A stretch of DNA of 64,000 bases, taken from positions 152,154 through 216,153 of the forward strand of contig NZ_LWQU01000104.1 of NCBI RefSeq assembly GCF_001650635.1, written 5' to 3'. Of this stretch, positions 26,809 through 34,982 are shown piece by piece. The notes beneath the pieces are model-generated. The model made no database searches and was not told the DNA's origin. It was given only the letters and a program-made list of their open reading frames with translations. How positions within the stretch are numbered: the first letter of the stretch is position 1; each line of letters begins with the position of its first letter. The DNA comes from Magnetospirillum moscoviense (GTDB lineage: Bacteria; Pseudomonadota; Alphaproteobacteria; Rhodospirillales; Magnetospirillaceae). The position numbers were made by a program, and so were the translations under genes.

Positions 26809-27311
26809 CCAGCTACTTCCACACCACGTCCAAGAGATTGGCGAAGCGGGTGTGGGAGGCATTGGGCGGGACAATTCGGCATATCCGGCAGACCGGGGAG
26901 GTACGGTACGACCATGGGGTACTCCCTCCGCTCGTCCAGTTCCCGGATATCCTTTTGAGGTTCGGGAGGGGCTTTCGATTGGCGAATGGCCATCACCAGC
27001 TCAATGAGGACAGCCGCATCATTCAGCATGGAAAACAGCTCTTTGATCGCATTGACAAGCGTGGTCGCCGTGATGACGCGCTGGTCACCCTGGGGATCGC
27101 GAAAGAGACGATCGATCGCATTTCCGATCGGTGTCCACGCGCCGAGCGCCATGCCGATCAAAACTGCATAGTGAATATCATCGTGGCCACATTCGGCGCT
27201 GGTCATCTCAAGGGCCTCAAGCCTCCGAATGGTCAGCTCGAGTTCTTCCCGTAAGGCGCCGGCGTTCTGCCAGCTTTCCTCGGATGACAGAGAATTACGG
27301 TGACAGTGCAC
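26655..27311 (-). CDS. Hypothetical protein in element remnant
   Basis: 218-codon reverse frame. The first ~125 residues look like a genuine helical protein (EELELTIRRLEALEMTSAEC, IGNAIDRLFRDPQGDQRVIT, LFSMLNDAAVLIELVMAIR). The last ~90 residues, after about KDIRELDERREYP, look like the complement of the forward phage-like fragment, so the gene is probably truncated at its 3' end by the same rearrangement. No motif is recognised. The strand assignment is uncertain because a long forward frame covers the same bases. It probably arrived with the integrase relic. Confidence 0.35.
   Translation of the reverse strand: MHCHRNSLSSEESWQNAGALREELELTIRRLEALEMTSAECGHDDIHYAVLIGMALGAWTPIGNAIDRLFRDPQGDQRVITATTLVNAIKELFSMLNDAAVLIELVMAIRQSKAPPEPQKDIRELDERREYPMVVPYLPGLPDMPNCPAQCLPHPLRQSLGRGVEVAGHDARCPVYRRSANIPVRTPVANQRTLSNSPASRLVNSAMASSTACCQSPS
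26805..26925 (+). pseudogene. Small phage-like gene remnant (3' end lost)
   Basis: The first ~40 codons look coding (MTSYFHTTSKRLAKRVWEAL, then GGTIRHIRQTGEVRYDHG). After about 26920 the frame stays open but reads as the complement of the reverse-strand frame described next, so I treat the end as lost. It resembles short basic proteins of temperate phages in style only; no function can be assigned. The right boundary is approximate. Confidence 0.3.
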
Positions 27312-27406
27312 TAAATACCCAGACTCAGTGCATCATAACACCTTGATTTCAAACAAGAGAAGGTTCGCCGCTAGCCTCCTCCCACCCGCCACTTTCCTTT
27401 CGAAAC

Positions 27407-27427
27407 AGTCCCCAACGGGGGCTTTTT
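27407..27427 (+). terminator. Rho-independent terminator
   Basis: AGTCCCC (27407-27413), loop AAC, GGGGGCT (27417-27423), then a T-run to 27427. A 7-bp stem with one G-T pair. It closes the element remnant on the forward strand. Confidence 0.6.
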
Positions 27428-27548
27428 CATGGGCCTGCGGGATTTTTCCAACCAGTCCGGGTCGCGCGCGGGTGCGCGCACGAGGCCTTGGCCTGTCCCG
27501 CGGCCGGCGAATGCTGCGCTGCCCCGCTTCGGGTCGCGCCACCCGACA

Positions 27549-27580
27549 AAAAAGCCGCGCCCCGAGGGGTGCGGCTTTTT
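27549..27580 (-). terminator. Bidirectional terminator downstream of bactofilin gene
   Basis: Five A, GCCGC, G, then CCC pair with GGG, T, GCGGC and five T: a stem of about 15 bp with one G-T pair and a CGAG loop. It lies 25 nt after the bactofilin stop and has T-runs in both directions. The ~120 nt between 27428 and 27548 show nothing else convincing. Confidence 0.85.
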
Positions 27581-27604
27581 GCTGTCGGCCTGAAACGCCG
27601 ACGG

Positions 27605-28108
27605 TCAGTTGATGGTGGCGGGGGCGGTCTCGTCGGTCGTCGCCTCGATCACCGCAGCCTGGGCCACCGGGGCGGCGGGCGCGGGCAGGGCGGCGCCGTT
27701 GCTCTTCTTCGGAGCCTCGGCGGCGGCCTCGGCCGGGGCGCCGGCATTCTTGCGGGCGAAATGGCCTTCGACCTCGGCGCCGGCCTCGATCTCCAGGCTG
27801 CAATGGGTGATGTCGCCGATCACCTTGGCGGAATGGGCGATCGAGATGGTGGTGGCGGTGATCTTGCCGCGCAGTTCGCCGTGCACATGCACGGTCTCGG
27901 CGGTCACCTCGCCGGAAATGCGGGCCCCTTCGCCGACCACCAGATTCTGACAGGCGATATCGCCTTCGACCTGGCCGTCGATCTGCATCTCGCCCTGGGT
28001 GAAGATGTCGCCGACGATACGGACGTCGGGACCGATCACCGACAGCGGGACTGCCGATTTGGCGTGGCCGCCGCCCATGGGGTTGACCTTAGCGAGCTTT
28101 CGGAACAT
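27605..28108 (-). CDS. Bactofilin family cytoskeletal protein
   Basis: 167 aa from the ATG at 28108; the frame is open upstream but that part complements the peptidase gene. The central ~100 residues are the beta-helical bactofilin domain with its hydrophobic periodicity: SVIGPDVRIVGDIFTQGEMQ, IDGQVEGDIACQNLVVGEGA, HVHGELRGKITATTISIAHS. The tail is Ala/Pro-rich and disordered. Bactofilins polymerise without nucleotide and position peptidoglycan enzymes. The start lies within the last 20 nt of the M23 peptidase gene, so the two are translationally coupled, a partnership known from curved and stalked bacteria. Confidence 0.92.
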   Translation of the reverse strand: MFRKLAKVNPMGGGHAKSAVPLSVIGPDVRIVGDIFTQGEMQIDGQVEGDIACQNLVVGEGARISGEVTAETVHVHGELRGKITATTISIAHSAKVIGDITHCSLEIEAGAEVEGHFARKNAGAPAEAAAEAPKKSNGAALPAPAAPVAQAAVIEATTDETAPATIN

Positions 28109-29294
28109 CACGACCTGCCGAGATGAATTTGACCGGGTCCTTGGGAGCATTGTTGACGCGCACTTCATAGTGCAGATGCGCGCCGGTGGAACGCCCGGAA
28201 TTGCCCACCAAGCCAATGACCGTCGAGCGCGTCACCTTCTGGCCGTCCTTGACCTTGATGCGCGACAGATGGGCGTAGCGGCTGGAAATGCCGTTGCCAT
28301 GGTCGATCTCGACGGTGTTGCCGTAGCGGTCCCATGGTTCGGCCAGGGTGATGATGCCGTCGCCGGCGGCATAGACCGGCGTGCCGATCGGTGCGCCCAG
28401 ATCGACGCCTTCATGGATGCCGCTGCGATTGTTCAGCGGATCGTTGCGGGTGCCGTAGCCGCTGTTGAATTCATAGCCGCCGCGGATTGGCTCGGCCAGC
28501 GGCAGGCGCTGCAAGGTGGCCTTGACGCCCTTCCATTGGGCCATCCGCTCGACCAGCGCGCCCATGCTGACATCTTCCACCGCGCCGGCCGGGGCCGGGA
28601 TGAACGGGCCGCCCAGACCGGGCGAACGCTTGGCCTGCGACAGCACGCGGGCCGGGTCCAGTCCCAGCTTGGAAATCTGCTTCTCGGTCTCGGCGATGCG
28701 CGAGCCGGCGGCATCCGAGGTCTTTTCGATGGCCTTGACCGAGGTGTTGCGCAGCCGCTCGAGCGAGGCTTCCAGCTCGCGCACCTGGTCGCGCACGGCG
28801 CCGGCCTCGTTGGCGCCGGGCTGGCCCTTTTCGTCATAGGCCGGTTCCGGCACCACGCGGCCGCGCGCCAAAGCCGGCGCGCCCTTGCCGGGGCGGTCCT
28901 TGGCCAGGGCGTCGTTGGATTCCGCCAGGGTCTTCAGGTTGGTGTGGACGGTATCGACCTCGCGGGCGATGTCGCCGACCAGCCGCTCGGCCGAGTTCAG
29001 GCGGTGCTGGGCGGCGCGGTACGACGCCATCATCTCTTCCAGCGTGCGTTCCTTGGCGGCCAGTTCGTCGGGCTGGCGGGTCAGCAAAGTGGTGGCGGTG
29101 CCGGCCCAGAAGGCCAGGGCGGCGACGCTGGCCACCAGCATCAGCTGGCGCTTGCGAGTCACGGTGAAATGTTCGGCGCTGCCATCCGGGCGGCGCACAA
29201 AGACCTGCCACTCGGGCAGAATCTGCGCTGCCAGGCGTTTTGCGATCTTGGAGTTTTTACCCCTCGCGATGAGGCCCAGTTTCCTGTCCACCAC
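28089..29294 (-). CDS. Membrane-anchored M23 (LytM) peptidoglycan endopeptidase
   Basis: 401 aa. A basic N-terminus precedes one membrane helix (about residues 52-68); a periplasmic coiled coil (about 75-200, ERTLEEMMASYRAAQHRLNS) leads to the LytM domain (about 285-390). Zinc ligands are present in NRSGIHEGVDLGAPIGTPVY (HxxxD) and the HxH of GAHLHYEV, so it should be catalytically active, cutting peptide cross-links. The overlap with the bactofilin gene suggests scaffolded, localised activity affecting cell curvature or shape. About 130 nt upstream separate it from the DUF4159/BatA operon end. Confidence 0.93.
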   Translation of the reverse strand: MVDRKLGLIARGKNSKIAKRLAAQILPEWQVFVRRPDGSAEHFTVTRKRQLMLVASVAALAFWAGTATTLLTRQPDELAAKERTLEEMMASYRAAQHRLNSAERLVGDIAREVDTVHTNLKTLAESNDALAKDRPGKGAPALARGRVVPEPAYDEKGQPGANEAGAVRDQVRELEASLERLRNTSVKAIEKTSDAAGSRIAETEKQISKLGLDPARVLSQAKRSPGLGGPFIPAPAGAVEDVSMGALVERMAQWKGVKATLQRLPLAEPIRGGYEFNSGYGTRNDPLNNRSGIHEGVDLGAPIGTPVYAAGDGIITLAEPWDRYGNTVEIDHGNGISSRYAHLSRIKVKDGQKVTRSTVIGLVGNSGRSTGAHLHYEVRVNNAPKDPVKFISAGRDVPKAR

Positions 29295-29425
29295 CTTGGT
29301 ATCTTCCCCCTGCCGTGTCGCGGATGTTGGATTCTCTGGTACGGCGATGGCGAGTGTACTCAGGCGATGTGCGTTAATCTATAGGTAATGACTCCAAACG
29401 ATCGGTTAATTCGAAAAGCTTGATG

Positions 29426-31453
29426 TCACCTGCCTTCCCGCCACCATGCGGCCAGGATTGCACCAAGTGATAGGAACAAAAGCAAGATGGGTGTGAAAAA
29501 GGGAACATCGCGAGCGCCGGTGACGACGAATTCGTCGCGGGCGACCACGCCGATCCAGCCATTTCCGGCGGTCGCGCCGCCGCCCGCGACGCGGCGGATG
29601 TCGGGAATGCCGTCCTTGGCGAGCTGGGTGGTCGAGCCCCGGCTGGCCGCCGCGATCGGGGCCAGGATGGCGGCGGTGGCGGTCAGTTCGCCCATTTCCA
29701 GCGGGCTGGCCCCGCCATGCGCCGCCACGGTGTGGAAGGCGCCGGCGCTGATCCGCCACAAGCCTGGCTGATCGGCCGGCAGGCTGGCGTGGAACGCGCC
29801 GTCGGTCCCTGGGACCAGGGGATGGTCGGCACTGCTGCCGTCGGGGCGGGTGACGGTGATCGGGCCGGCCTGGTCGGCCAGGGTGCGCCGGGTCACCTCC
29901 AGCCGGCCGGCGCGGATCTCGGCGGCCAGCGCCTCCTCCTCCAGTTCGGGCTCCTGCATCAGCCAATGGGCCAGCCGGCGCAGCAATTCGTCGTGCGGGC
30001 CGCCGCCCTCGTGGCCGCGGGCCCACAGCCAGGCGGTGTCCGACAGCAGCAGGCCGACGCGGCCTTCGCCCACCCGGTTCAGCACCAACAGCGGCCGGCC
30101 GTCGGTGCCGGTCAGCACGGTCTGGCCCGCGCTGGGCCCCACCGCGATTTGGCGCACCCACGGCCCCCAGCCGGCTTCCGCCGCCGCCAGCGGGCCGCTG
30201 ACCGGGTGGCGCCGCCCGATCTCGGCCAGGCGCGGGCGGAAGCTTTTCTCGATGACCTGGCCGGTGGGGGCAGCCGGCAGCACCGCGCCCAGCGAGGATT
30301 CCGAAAGCGCGCCGGGCTCGGCGAATTCCGGCCCCACCGACACCAGAAGTGCTCCGCCCTTGCGGACGTAATCGGCCAGCGCCTGGTAATAGCCGCCGGT
30401 CAGGATGCCGCGGCCGCGATAGCGATCGAACACCACCAGATCGAAGTCGGGCAGCTTTTCCTCGAACAATTCGCGGACCGGGAAGGTGATCAGCGACAAT
30501 TCGCGGATCGGCGTCAGATCGTCCTTTTCCGGCGGGCGCAGGATGGTGAAATGGACCAGATCGACCGAGGGGTCGGCCTTCAGCAGGTTGCGCCAGGCCC
30601 GCTCGCCGGCATGGGGCTCGCCCGAGACCAGCAGCACCTTCAGCCGGTCGCGCACCCCCGACACCGAGACCAGTTGGCGGTTGTTGGCGTCGGACAGCTC
30701 GCCGGCGGCCGCCTCGGCGGCCAGCTCGACCAGATTGGTCCCGCCATGGCGGATGGGGATATCCAAATGCAGGTCGCGATTGACCGGCTGGGCCGAATCG
30801 ATCAGCGGGGTGCCGTCGATGGCGACAGTCAGCCGCACCGGGGCCGTCTGGCCGGGATCGTCGATGCGCAGCGTGATCGGTGCACTTTTGCCGACCAGGG
30901 CGAAGCCGGGCTGGCGGACGATGGTCAGGCGGCGGTCGCGTTCGGTGGCGGTGCCGGTCAGCAGGACGTGCAGGGGCGCGTCCAGGCGGGGCGGGGGGCT
31001 GGCATCGTGGATGCGGCCGTCGGTGATGGCGACGATGCCGGCCAGCCGGCGCCGTCCGATCTCGGCCAGGGCGCGGTCGGCGGCTTCGAACAGGCGGGTG
31101 CCCTGGTCGGTGCCGGCCACCCGCTCGACCCGGACCTCAAGGTTGGGCAGGCGGGCCAGGCGCTCGCGCACCCCAGCCAGCGCCGCTTCGGCGCGCTCGG
31201 CCCGGCCGTCGATGCGGTTGGACGGGCTGTCATCCATCAGCACCAGGGCGATGTCGGGCAGGGATTGGCGCTCGGCCACCGTCAGGCGCGGGCCGGCCAG
31301 GGCGGCGGTCAGCACGGCGAACAAGGCCAGCCGCCACCAGGCACCCCGGGCGCGCCGCAGCACCGCGAAGGCGGCGACGGCCAGGAAGGCCAAGGCCAGC
31401 ACCGCCAGGTGCGACCAGTCCAGCAGCGGCGCGAAATGCAGGCTGGCGTTCAT
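29426..31453 (-). CDS. Membrane protein with vWA-like and glutamine amidotransferase-like regions
   Basis: 675 aa from the ATG at 31453, which overlaps the upstream stop by 4 nt. Two helices near the N-terminus (LAVLALAFLAVAAFAVLRRA; WWRLALFAVLTAALAGPRL) and one at the C-terminus (FFTPILLLFLSLGAILAAWW) anchor a large periplasmic part. Residues ~65-150 resemble a degenerate von Willebrand A domain (DIALVLMDDSPSNR, GIVAITDGRIHD). Residues ~310-420 read like a class I amidotransferase fold (DFDLVVFDRYRGRGILTGGY, YVRKGGALLVSVGPEF) without an evident catalytic Cys. It is the last gene of the MoxR-DUF58-BatA operon; its role is unknown. Confidence 0.75.
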   Translation of the reverse strand: MNASLHFAPLLDWSHLAVLALAFLAVAAFAVLRRARGAWWRLALFAVLTAALAGPRLTVAERQSLPDIALVLMDDSPSNRIDGRAERAEAALAGVRERLARLPNLEVRVERVAGTDQGTRLFEAADRALAEIGRRRLAGIVAITDGRIHDASPPPRLDAPLHVLLTGTATERDRRLTIVRQPGFALVGKSAPITLRIDDPGQTAPVRLTVAIDGTPLIDSAQPVNRDLHLDIPIRHGGTNLVELAAEAAAGELSDANNRQLVSVSGVRDRLKVLLVSGEPHAGERAWRNLLKADPSVDLVHFTILRPPEKDDLTPIRELSLITFPVRELFEEKLPDFDLVVFDRYRGRGILTGGYYQALADYVRKGGALLVSVGPEFAEPGALSESSLGAVLPAAPTGQVIEKSFRPRLAEIGRRHPVSGPLAAAEAGWGPWVRQIAVGPSAGQTVLTGTDGRPLLVLNRVGEGRVGLLLSDTAWLWARGHEGGGPHDELLRRLAHWLMQEPELEEEALAAEIRAGRLEVTRRTLADQAGPITVTRPDGSSADHPLVPGTDGAFHASLPADQPGLWRISAGAFHTVAAHGGASPLEMGELTATAAILAPIAAASRGSTTQLAKDGIPDIRRVAGGGATAGNGWIGVVARDEFVVTGARDVPFFTPILLLFLSLGAILAAWWREGR

Positions 31454-34131
31454 CGGCCCAGCCTTTCCAGGATCGCCGGCAGGTGGACCTGATCGGCCTT
31501 GTAATTGCCGGTCAGGGCGTACATCACCAGATTGACGCCGAAGCGCAGCGCCATCTCGCGTTGGCGCTCGCCGCCGGGGACGCAGGCGTAAAGCGGGCGG
31601 TCGCGCTCGTCGGTGGCCCAGGCGCCGGCCCAATCGTTGGCCCCGGCCACCACCGGCGACACGCCGTCCTGGCCGCCGGCGCGGGGATCGCCGACCCAGG
31701 CAGTCCCGTTCCACCGCCCGGGCAACTCGCGCAGCAGATAGAACGAGCGGGTCAGCACATGTTCCGGCCCGACCGGCACCAGGCCGGGCAAGGCCAGATC
31801 GGCGGTGAGCGCACGGGCGCCGTCGGCCTCGCCGCCGGCATTGGTTCCGTCGCCGGCACTGTCCAGCACGATCATGCCGCCGGCCCGCAGATAGGCGGTC
31901 AGGCGGGCGATGGCCGCCGGCGAGGGCGGCTTTTGCGCCACCCCCACCGGCCAATAGATCAGCGGGTAGAGATGGACCGGGTCGGATTCGAGATCAAGGC
32001 CGACCGGTGCGGCCAGCCGGGCGGTCGAGCGTTGGCCGACCAGCTTCGACAAGGCCTTCAGACCGGCGGCACTTTTGCGGTCGGTCTCGCCGTCATGGGT
32101 GCGCACCCAGGCCAGCCGGGTCGACAACGCCGCCTCGGGCGGGGCGGGATCGGCGGCTTGGGCTGGCAGGGCGGCGGCGGTCAAGGCGAAGGCCGCCAGC
32201 ACCGCGCGGGTCAGCAGGCCGCGCAGACCCAGCGACACGATCAGGTCCAGCAGGACCAGCAGGCCGGCGGCCAGCAGCAGCGGCCCGCGCAGGTCGCGCT
32301 CGCCGGGCTTTTGGCTCGACAGCGCGGCGGATTTCACCCCGGGCACCGCCGTCAGCGGGCGCAAGGGTCCGATCAGCGGCGCCAGATTGACCGCCTGGCG
32401 CCAGGGGCCGGAGCCGTAGAAGCCGGGCGGGTGGCGCGGTCCGGCCGGCGCGCCCTCGGGCCGGGCCACCGCCAGCGGGCCGGGCGGGGTCAATCGGCCG
32501 AAACCGTCCAGCGTCTCGATGGGCATGGCCGGCCCGGCCGGCCGATCGGCGACCAGGCCGGTGGACAAGTGGGTCAGCCGGCGGGTCATCTCGACGAACA
32601 GGCCGGACAGCGGCAGGTTGCTCCATTCGGCGTTGGCGGTGGTGTGGATCAGCGCCAGCCAGCCCTTGCCCTGGCGCCGTCCGGTCACCAGCGGCGTGCC
32701 GTCGGCCAGGCTGGCCCAGGTCCGTTCGGCCAGGTCCGGCACCGGCTCGGCCAGCACCTGCGAGGCGACGCGGATGTCGGGATCGGCGGCCAGTCCGGCG
32801 AAGGGGCCGTGATCGGGGAATGCGGCCAGGCCTTGCGGATTGGTCCAGCTCATGGCGCCGCCCAGGCTGCGGCCGCCATTGCGCAAGGCCACCGGGGCCA
32901 GCGGGTCGGCGGTGGCCCGGACAGCGATGGTACTGCCAGCGATAGCGCGCGCGGTCTCGGGGCCGGCGAAGCGGACCAGCACGCCGCCGGCCTCGACCCA
33001 TTCGGTCAGCCGGCGAGTCATGCTGGCCGAGGGCGGCGGCAGATCGGCCAGCACCAGCATCGCCACGCCGCGATCCATCAGGGTGCCGACCTCGCCGCGA
33101 TGCAGGTCGGCGAACGGCGCCAGGGCGCGTTCCAGGTAATAAAGCGGCGCCAGCAGCGGCACCGCCGCCTCGTCCAGCGCCACCAGTCCGACCGGGCGAC
33201 GGCGCCAGCGTTCATCCAGCAAGGCGGTGGTGCCGGCCCCCATCATCCCATCGACATCCAGCCGGGCCACCTGGTTCCTTAGGTCGGCCGGCAGGCGGAT
33301 CTCGACGGTCGCCTCGGTGCGGCCGGCCGGCAATTCGGTCTCGGCGCGGGCCAGCACCCGCCCGGCCGGATCGGCGGCCCGGACGGCGATGCGCTCGGGC
33401 TCGGGCAGGGCCTGGGCGCGGACCAGCCGGGCGGTCAGGCGGTCGGCGGCGCCCGATTCCTCGGGCGGGGACAGCAGCAGGGGCGCGCGGCCGAACACCA
33501 GCTCGACGCCGCCGCCCAGGGTTTGCAGCGCCCGCATCAGCTCTTGGCCGGCGCCGTCTTCCAGCCCGTCGGTCAGCCAGACGACTTCGGTGACAGTGTC
33601 GCGCGACCATGCCGCCACCGCCTTTCGCACCTCGGCCCGCGCCGTCGGCCACGGCTTCGGTTCCAGCGCGGCCAGGCGCGCCAGCGCCTCGGTGGCGGTC
33701 AGCCAATCGTCGGACAGGAACGGCGGCGCGGTGGCGACCAGGCGAACCGGCCGGCCCAGGCGGTCGGCCTGGCGCAGGATCGTCTCGGCGAAGGATTGGC
33801 GGTCGCGCCAGTCGGCGGCCGCCGCCCAGCCATCGTCGATCACCAGCACCAGCGGCGAGTTGGCGTGGTGTGCGCGCGGATGGGCCACCGGCCCGGCGGC
33901 GGCGGCTACCAGCAAGATCACCGCCAGCAGGCGCAGTGCCAGCATCCACCACGGCGTGCGCGCCGTGCTGTCCTCGGCCGAACCCAGCACGGCCAGCAGG
34001 GCCAGCGGCGGGAAGGATTGGAGCCGCGGTGCGGGCGGCAACAGGCGCAGCAGCAGCCACAGGATCGGAGCCAGGGCCAGCGCCCCCAAGGCCCACGGCG
34101 CGGTGAAGCCGATGGCGCCCAGCTCTAGCAT
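31450..34131 (-). CDS. BatA-type N-terminal and DUF4159 membrane protein
   Basis: 893 aa. The N-terminus carries the BatA/aerotolerance-type double helix (FTAPWALGALALAPILWLLL; WWMLALRLLAVILLVAAAAG). A vWA-like region follows (SPLVLVIDDGWAAAADWRDR; VVWLTDGLEDGAG). Mid-protein helices near residue 640 precede the C-terminal DUF4159 domain (about 680-893: AWVRTHDGETDRKSAAGLKA, YPLIYWPVG, LRAGGMIVLDSAGD, RFGVNLVMYALTGNYKADQV). Genes of this kind follow moxR and DUF58 in alphaproteobacteria and are thought to form an envelope stress or metal/complex maturation system, but no reaction is established. It overlaps DUF58 by 7 nt and the downstream gene by 4 nt. Confidence 0.85.
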   Translation of the reverse strand: MLELGAIGFTAPWALGALALAPILWLLLRLLPPAPRLQSFPPLALLAVLGSAEDSTARTPWWMLALRLLAVILLVAAAAGPVAHPRAHHANSPLVLVIDDGWAAAADWRDRQSFAETILRQADRLGRPVRLVATAPPFLSDDWLTATEALARLAALEPKPWPTARAEVRKAVAAWSRDTVTEVVWLTDGLEDGAGQELMRALQTLGGGVELVFGRAPLLLSPPEESGAADRLTARLVRAQALPEPERIAVRAADPAGRVLARAETELPAGRTEATVEIRLPADLRNQVARLDVDGMMGAGTTALLDERWRRRPVGLVALDEAAVPLLAPLYYLERALAPFADLHRGEVGTLMDRGVAMLVLADLPPPSASMTRRLTEWVEAGGVLVRFAGPETARAIAGSTIAVRATADPLAPVALRNGGRSLGGAMSWTNPQGLAAFPDHGPFAGLAADPDIRVASQVLAEPVPDLAERTWASLADGTPLVTGRRQGKGWLALIHTTANAEWSNLPLSGLFVEMTRRLTHLSTGLVADRPAGPAMPIETLDGFGRLTPPGPLAVARPEGAPAGPRHPPGFYGSGPWRQAVNLAPLIGPLRPLTAVPGVKSAALSSQKPGERDLRGPLLLAAGLLVLLDLIVSLGLRGLLTRAVLAAFALTAAALPAQAADPAPPEAALSTRLAWVRTHDGETDRKSAAGLKALSKLVGQRSTARLAAPVGLDLESDPVHLYPLIYWPVGVAQKPPSPAAIARLTAYLRAGGMIVLDSAGDGTNAGGEADGARALTADLALPGLVPVGPEHVLTRSFYLLRELPGRWNGTAWVGDPRAGGQDGVSPVVAGANDWAGAWATDERDRPLYACVPGGERQREMALRFGVNLVMYALTGNYKADQVHLPAILERLGR

Positions 34132-34982
34132 GGCAGGCCGTTTCGCGGCGACGCCAGCCGGCGGTAAAGGGCCAGCAGGGCGGTCTGTGGCGGCTGGTCG
34201 CTATGGTGGCAGGAAAAGCTCCAGCCGGCGGCGCGGGCGATGGCCACCAATCCGTCGCGGTGGGCGGTCATCCGCTGCTGGTAGCCATCGCGCAGGTCCT
34301 GCGCCCGCCGGGCCAGGAACTCGGCGCCGCTTTCCGGGTCGGTGAAGCGGATGCGGCCGTCGAACGGCAGGGTTTCCTCGGCCGGGTCCAGCACCTGCAA
34401 CAGGTGGCCGCCGGCCCGGCCGCCGGCCCAGGCGCGGACCCGGGCGGCGATCATGTCCAACGGCTCGAGGAAATCCGACACCAGCACCATCTCGACGCCC
34501 TTGGGCGGCGGGGCGGCGGGCGGCGCGGGCGTTGCCGCCAGCGCGGCGGCCAAGCGCGACAGGGCCTGCGGCCCGTGGCCGGTCGGCAGCCAGCCGGCGG
34601 CGGCCACCCGTTCGCCGCCGCGCAGCAGGCAGGCGGCCAAGGCCAGGGTCAGCACCAGGGCGCGTTCGGCCTTGGTCGGCAGGTTCGGATCCGAGCGCCA
34701 TTCCATCGAGGCGGTGCCGTCGCACCACAGCCACACCGTCTGGGCGGCAGCCCACTCGGTCTGGCGCACGAACAGGTCCTGGCCGCGCGCCGATTGCCGC
34801 CAGTCGATGGCCGAGGCCGGGTCGCCGGTCTGGGCATGGCGGAACTGCCAGAAGGATTCGCCCGGTCCGGCCCGGCGTCGCCCATGTGCGCCGCCGGTCA
34901 CGGCGGCGGCCACCCGTTCGGCCGCCACCAGCAAGGGCGGCAGCCGGGCGGCCAATTGCCGGGCGGCGCCCTCGGTGGTCAC
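34125..34982 (-). CDS. DUF58 domain protein (MoxR partner)
   Basis: 285 aa. The DUF58 core is recognised by GRRRAGPGESFWQFRHAQTG and DPASAIDWRQSARGQDLFVR. Residues 90-230 have a vWA-like pattern (WLWCDGTASMEWRSDPNLPT; EMVLVSDFLEPLDMI). DUF58/vWA proteins act with MoxR AAA ATPases, by analogy with MoxR/RavA-type chaperones that insert cofactors or assemble envelope complexes. It overlaps moxR by 4 nt and the BatA/DUF4159 gene by 7 nt, so all four are one operon. Confidence 0.9.
   Translation of the reverse strand: MTTEGAARQLAARLPPLLVAAERVAAAVTGGAHGRRRAGPGESFWQFRHAQTGDPASAIDWRQSARGQDLFVRQTEWAAAQTVWLWCDGTASMEWRSDPNLPTKAERALVLTLALAACLLRGGERVAAAGWLPTGHGPQALSRLAAALAATPAPPAAPPPKGVEMVLVSDFLEPLDMIAARVRAWAGGRAGGHLLQVLDPAEETLPFDGRIRFTDPESGAEFLARRAQDLRDGYQQRMTAHRDGLVAIARAAGWSFSCHHSDQPPQTALLALYRRLASPRNGLPC

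Noticed and set aside
26739..27254. A full 171-aa forward gene across the element remnant
   Set aside because: Only the first ~40 codons after 26805 look coding; the rest reads as the complement of the reverse frame.
27300..27400. Second attachment-site copy of the tRNA-Gly 3' end
   Set aside because: GGTTCG and CACCCGCCA occur, but with different spacing and intervening bases; not a credible direct repeat.
31454..31954. N-terminal extension of the 675-aa membrane protein
   Set aside because: It is the out-of-frame complement of the end of the upstream BatA/DUF4159 gene; the ATG at 31453 with a 4-nt overlap is the natural start.
29717..33282. Two ~600-codon forward frames opposite the BatA/DUF4159 operon
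   Set aside because: Gln/Gly/Arg-rich complements without domain motifs.
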